A program made the translations under genes and the position numbers. Positions 58,898 to 64,000 of a stretch of 64,000 bases of DNA are shown here, in pieces. The notes under the pieces were generated by a model, which ran no database searches, was not told the DNA's origin, and saw nothing but the letters and a program-made list of their open reading frames with translations. Origin of the DNA: Marasmius tenuissimus (Eukaryota; Basidiomycota; Agaricomycetes; Agaricales; Marasmiaceae); the NCBI GenBank assembly GCA_029532415.1, contig JAQOTA010000053.1:5890001-5954000 (forward strand), written 5' to 3'. Position 1 is the stretch's first letter; each line of letters begins with the position of its first letter.

Positions 58898-60396
58898 TCA
58901 ACAGTATTTCAGCAACGACGGGTGGAGATATTCCAGCCCGAGATGGAACCCACTCAGTCCGAATATCAAAGCCGCGACAATGACAGTCGAGATTACCCCA
59001 GGACAGAAATTAAGCGCGTCGGGATTGAAAACCGATCTAGGCAGAACGATACACTGTTGGTGAATCTCCGTGCTAAACATGATGAAGATGCCTATAGCGC
59101 GAACGTCAGAATGGGGACCAAGATGCTGAGGATAGCATTGTACATAGCCACTGTACACCCAGGACCACCAATGAGTATAGATGAGTTGCGGCTCGAGTGA
59201 TTCCCAGCTTCGATGAGGGACGTCGGTTATATGCAAGGCTGAAAGAGGCTTGAGCCTCAGAGCTCAAGATGCGAGCCCGAGAGATGGGTACTTACAGCAC
59301 GGAGGCCCAAATCCACGTTAACAACGCTATCGCGGCGGACACAAAGCCAAAAGGACCTTCGGTAAAGACAAAATATAGCGTCAAGGGAAATGTCAAAGGG
59401 ATGCCAACCGTTGATTCGAGCTTTCATACCTAACGTCTGGTCTTGCCCCGGACCTACGAGTCCTAATACTCCCATTATCAGCCCGAGGATGTTCTGACAG
59501 AGTCCGAAGAACAAAATAAGGGCTATAAAATCCAGTGAGTAAACGCGGAGGCGGAGAGAGCGGGAGAGAGAAGTTTCTCGACGCACAGTATAAGGTTGTC
59601 CGAACGGCTGTCGGGCGGCTCATAGGTCCCTTGAGAGTTTCGTCTCTTGCCAGTCGAGAATCGCCGTCTTGGGACCCGAGTTTACAACGCCAGTTTCCTG
59701 ATTTCTGGGCCGTCCACCGAACAGAAAGTGCTGTTCCAATAGCTAAAGGACATCCTTAGCGCTTTTGTTTCCGGAGAGCACTTGGAGTGCTTACCCAATA
59801 AGCAGAGGAGTAAAGTTAGCGTTCCGGTCACTGAAGTCAGTGCACATAATGAAGAGTCGTCAAGGCTCCGAATATTTGCTTTGCACGTTGAGTTTGTTTC
59901 CGTCAGGATCATGATCCCGAGAACTGTGATGTCTCTAATATCAGCAGTGCGGCCATGATGACCCGACTCAATGGCACCCACCAAGCCATATTATCGCCAT
60001 CAGAGCAATGGAAATGAAGTGCGGGAGCGCAATTGTGAGGACATGATAAAAATCGAGAGGCTTCTGGTCGTAGGCGAGGCTAGCTCGAGTTTAGTTGCGT
60101 GGTGAGTGGCTGAGTACCTATGTACGAGGTTCGAAAAGACCGCGCTGACTTACAGAACGATCATCCATACCCAGCTGAGCAACGATAATCCAGCCAACGT
60201 AGAGGAATATGCGGCTAAGGATGGAGACAAATATCAGGTTTGCGCCTCCTTCGAGAGTCAAAAATGTACTTAGCGTGGTGAAGTCGCCGAGTTCCGACAC
60301 TCCAGAGGCCAGACCGAGCCCAATCGCAAGTCCATTCTGTGTCAGCCCCAGACTAATCAATAGACCTGCTTGCTTTAGTATCGTTGATAAGAACAT
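58898..60396 (-). CDS. Probable multi-pass membrane protein
   Basis: A chain of minus-strand openings rich in hydrophobic segments: from 60396 LLISLGLTQNGLAIGLGLAS, LIFVSILSRIFLYVGWIIVA, then after a GTAAGT donor FYHVLTIALPHFISIALMAIIW, LTSVTGTLTLLLCLLG, ALILFFGLCQNILGLIMGVLG and, near 58990-58930, GVISTVIVAALIFGLSGF. At least six helices are likely. I cannot name the family; exon borders and both ends are uncertain. Confidence 0.4.
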
Positions 60397-61105
60397 TTAA
60401 GTAGAAACATACCATATAAAGTTGTGCGGACAGCCCTTATGCGTGTCATTTGTGTTGTAAGAAGTGGGAACTTGAGGGCCTTTCGATGAGTACTGCAGAA
60501 ATCGTTATGGCCATCGTTACTTTAATACTGTGGGCATGAATATAGCCATCACCATCAAGTGATACAGTTGTGGGAATTCAGGATTCCTCAATTCAATCCA
60601 TTGCCACGGTGCACTGCCCGCCACGGGGAAAACGGAAGTCTGACTACGAGTCAAGCTGCGATCCAGATATCACGCATAGAAGGAATCGGGAGGAGATGTT
60701 GATGAACAGTACCAGTCCCAGGCAAGGAATGAGGCAAAGGAAATTGACCGCCGTACCAGCATTACAATACCTGAACGTATGCAACCCGAAAAGACCTTGA
60801 GTACTACGCTGGGAGAATGGGCTACGCGATCAACGGTTGTCAAAGATCCCGTGATATACCAGACACAAACCTTCGGGAGATCAAAGAAAGTCGGACGAAC
60901 AGGCGACGAGCTATGGGGATGAAGTGAATGTTGATCGTTAAGTGGTATTCCCGTCACACTGCTCACAAGCACTGTCTTCATAGTTACTTCAAATTGTAAA
61001 CTGCTTCAAGGAGACTCGCAGATAACTTCAGAGCCCTAAGAATCGGCAAAACGGGTGTAGTTGAGAGATGGGTTTGATGAACAAGTTAAAGCGCGAGGGA
61101 AAAAA

Positions 61106-62486
61106 TCAAAGATTAGATAACCGCTTGCGGGAGCCGATGAGACGGGGTTCCATATTGGACTGTGGGTCCAGTCGATCCGTATGTCCCCCCAAACTCGTGA
61201 ACCAATCCAAGAGCACCTCATTAACCTCCTCCGGTATCTGCAAATGCAACCAGTGACTTGCTTTGAAGTCGTGTACTCTGGTTTTCTCGTGCTTGCAAAA
61301 TCTGGTTGTCATATCCCTCCCAATCGACGGAAGCGAAATGTAGTCGTCCAGCGCCGCACCAAAGAACACCGGAAGATTCAGGGTATAGCACGATAAGGGT
61401 ACTTCTGCAAGTAAAGTTCGCATCAGTCTTCAGACCTATTATCAATGCATGGCAGCGCGACAAACCCTTAGACTTCTCATCTTGGACACCTGCGAGGTAC
61501 GCCTTGTAGTAAGCAAATGGCCCGCTAAGGTCCATAGCACGTATCCCGTCGTACTGGATCTTCTTTTCCTACTCCATAGACATAGTCAGATTGTTCTTCT
61601 GGATAGGGAACGGAGGATGGTACCTCGGGTGAAAACCACGATGGCGAGGGCAGTAGGTCATCAGAAAGAAGGTATGCTCTCATCGCGCCCCGCGGGCCGT
61701 AATGGGTAATCCATACCGCGGGGTTGTCAGGGTAATTGAGGTTGAAGAATGCTTTGAACTGATCGTGAGACCCGGCAATTCTGAAGGTGAATCAAAGCGG
61801 TTAAGTAACCATAGGAGAGGAGGGCACCTTTTCACCGATGATCTCTGCAGCATGTGAATCTCCGGCCAAAAACTCCCAATAACCGAAAAATGAGTAACCG
61901 AACTGTTTCTCCTGAAGTTCATTGACCTTCTTGAGGTCGAATCTCGGAATGGGCGGCGCATATGATATGGCCAGGAAGGCACACGCTTCCACACGATCTG
62001 GGTAGAGCTGAGCGATCCTGCTGACGATAGGGCACCCCCTGTTAGAGGCGGTTGATTGTCAGCGATAGGCGAAACGGACATGCTAACCACGAACTCACCC
62101 CCCTTGGCCAATGAAAATACCTCTCTCGATACCTTCGACGTCTAATATCTCAACTATATCTTGGGCTACAAGACTCTCCTTTAAATCCTTTAGGACAGTG
62201 GGCATCGCGCTACCACCGTACCCTAGCATGTCCGGAGCAAAGATTTGATACCCTTTATTCTGAAAGAAGGCAACCTGAGCGTGAACCACAGCTGTGAGCG
62301 CGAATCATCATCAGAAACTGTTGAGCTCACCTGATGCCTCCAATCCTTTGATGCGATCCCAAAGCCATGAATAAAGGCCAGGACTGGAAAGGTCTCGTCG
62401 GAATTCCTAAGTTGGGGCTTGGAGGCGAAATAGTTGTACTTGTAACCTCTCGACGTCCTGAGCTGTTTGTAGGAGGAGTTCTCCAT
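61106..62486 (-). CDS. Epoxide-hydrolase-like alpha/beta hydrolase, damaged nucleophile site
   Basis: Starts at 62486 (MENSSYKQLRTSRGYKYNYF). The oxyanion-hole segment is FIHGFG...KDWRHQ; after an intron come APDMLGYGGSAMP and GIFIGQGG, where soluble epoxide hydrolases have GHDWG. An intron follows and the next exon continues CPIVSRIAQLYPDRV. Further downstream are ALDDYISLP with the expected acid Asp and FKASHWLHLQIPEEV with the catalytic His. The nucleophile Asp is not visible, and joining GT-AG at this intron (donor near 62098, acceptor near 62036) leaves the frame one base off within G runs. Cap-domain exons (NYPDNPAVWITHYGPRGAMRA) are present. Either inactive, a decaying gene, or affected by homopolymer miscalls. 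Middle exon borders approximate. Confidence 0.6.
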
Positions 62487-64000
62487 GGTTTAAGTGTTGG
62501 GAACGAGAAGAACGAAGGTGCCGAATGGATGACGGCGTTGGCGAGTGTGCATGAATTTGCAGCTTGTGATTATGGTGCCATAGAAAACTGTACCCGGACG
62601 AGTATGACTCAGACCTGGAACGTCACCGCGCCCTTCTACGAAACGAATCTATACTGGTAATAGACATTTTTTACCCACCGGGAGAACGTCCCGGAATAAA
62701 TCTCTGGTCAGCCGCGTTCAGCCACAAGACCAGATGACAGCTTACTTACTCCGTATGCAGTAGCAAGACGACTGACTTCTACTATCGACGAGACCGTCGG
62801 GGAGGTTGGAAGAGAGTTGTGGGTCCTTACTGCATGTAGTTGCGTCGACTCGTCGACAAAGGATGACATCAGCAAAACTCCCACGAGACCATATCCCATA
62901 CTGACTCAGGCGGCTCACGGCCCTGGTCTGACCACTACAACCAGGAAGTACTGCAAGTCCACTCTAGTACCAACTGCAACTCTACAGGCGTACCTTTACG
63001 AAGCTCAACAAAATGCGGAAATCAGTACATCATCGACCGTCAAAGTTCCTATTTTACGCTACACAGGCTGGCACTAATTCTTAAGCCTTTAGATCTGCGT
63101 CGCGCTCCAATTCACTGGACCTTGGAACTCGCAAAGCTCATCCAGAATAACACTAATCTAACGGGTTTGATGTTTGGTATTCGACTCTCAGACTCTGTGA
63201 TCTTCATCGCCGTTTCAACTTTTCTCACCCTCTCTGCTTCCGAAACTTAATTGACTATCTTCGGGTCAGAGGAGCCGTTCACACCCCTCGAGTATTTTGA
63301 CAAAACTGGGCGTACTTGGCATCGCACCATGACTTGAAGAAGCATCTTCTTGACATTCGCTATGGCTTTCAAGGAAGGTCAGAATGTCGAAGCAAAACTT
63401 ACTACCTATTCAATTCAAAGTTCGTGTTGATCGTGGAATCTTAAAGGCAGTTTGACGTTGACGCTTCAGCCCCGATGATAGTTGAAGATATAGCGATAGC
63501 ACCTCTGAGAGATTTGTAGCTGATACATCTCTAGACTTCGGACGTACTTGCCAGGTTGTTGCAAGGATTCTTGTCCAAGCAAGGCCTTAGCCTGGGCGGC
63601 TCCCAATCATCCGTATCAGCTGAAATGTAGCACAGGAGAAACTTGATGGGTATGAGACCGGGGGCGACACTCTTTGTCAGGTACGTGCTGTTGACCTCTT
63701 GTCGGGTACGATTCGCTCACTGCTGCCGTGCTGTTCTAATGTTCCATTTATCAACAAGATCATGAACCTGATTCCAGCCACACACATGTTCAGCCAAGAG
63801 TTTCTCACATCGATCGGATAGTGAAACCCCCTTCAGTGATGGTCAGAACCTCATCAAGAATCCTACTATACTGTTGAATGTTTAAAAAAGCGGTCTAAAC
63901 GGTGAGTTTCTCCCCCAAGCACCTCCGATATCGGTTCCCTAGCTCACTCTTTGCACTTGTGATGGCCCTCAATGCCGACTTAGAAAGTGTTTTGGCACCT
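62487..64000. other. Gene-free interval to the window end
   Basis: Only short frames without domains; possible promoter of the hydrolase at the left. Nothing supported to the end. Confidence 0.4.

Noticed and set aside
1..64000. CRISPR arrays, insertion sequences, LTR retrotransposons
   Set aside because: No regularly spaced repeats, transposase, integrase or reverse transcriptase coding was seen; the genome is eukaryotic.

Overview
The window is nuclear DNA from a filamentous basidiomycete, most likely an Agaricomycete. Genes are dense in short GT-AG introns (mostly 45-70 nt), lie on both strands without operons, and belong to families typical of mushroom-forming fungi: SC15-like secreted proteins, a basidiomycete seven-transmembrane protein, a TKL-type kinase, an F-box protein, GH35 beta-galactosidase and EthD proteins. 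Lineage is inferred from gene style and families, not from a search.

Layout. 0.4-1.6 kb: secreted tandem-EthD protein A (-). 4.1-4.7 kb: F-box gene relic (+). 4.9-6.4 kb: secreted epoxide hydrolase A (+). 6.6-7.2 kb: scrambled 3' ends of an epoxide hydrolase and of the PP2A activator gene, plus a direct repeat. 7.4-8.2 kb: SC15-like A (+). 8.5-9.0 kb: dead copy of the last PP2A-activator exon (-). 9.6-11.3 kb: zinc alcohol dehydrogenase (+). 11.5-13.0 kb: SURF6/Rrp14 ribosome-biogenesis gene (-), head-to-head with the intact PP2A activator PTPA (13.0-14.6 kb, +). 15.7-17.4 kb: 7TM protein (+). 18.0-22.0 kb: insulin-degrading enzyme (-). 22.3-23.6 kb: mannose-6-phosphate isomerase (-). 24.1-24.9 kb: SC15-like B (-). 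27.2-30.5 kb: mucin-like single-pass membrane protein (-). 34.1-35.8 kb: TKL-like kinase (+). 35.9-37.4 kb: epoxide hydrolase B without signal peptide (-). 37.9-38.5 kb: acidic protein (-). 39.0-40.6 kb: amidohydrolase (+). 40.8 kb: EthD gene relic (-). 41.8-46.0 kb: GH35 beta-galactosidase (+). 46.3-48.0 kb: intact F-box gene (-). 50.2-51.3 kb: EthD protein B without signal peptide (+). 52.1-54.4 kb: AMSH-type deubiquitinase (-). 56.2-57.1 kb: membrane GNAT acetyltransferase (-). 58.9-60.4 kb: probable multi-pass membrane protein (-). 61.1-62.5 kb: epoxide-hydrolase-like protein with a damaged nucleophile region (-).

The unusual feature is local duplication. Four genes (EthD, epoxide hydrolase, SC15-like, F-box) occur twice, and the ends of PTPA, epoxide hydrolase and EthD recur as non-coding fragments. 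In the EthD and epoxide-hydrolase pairs the copies at the left edge carry signal peptides and the copies further right do not, suggesting an extracellular and an intracellular version of the same enzyme pair. Housekeeping genes (PTPA, Rrp14, Ste23-type protease, phosphomannose isomerase, AMSH) are interspersed. Several otherwise well conserved genes show a single-base reading-frame break, which could be assembly indels or real decay.
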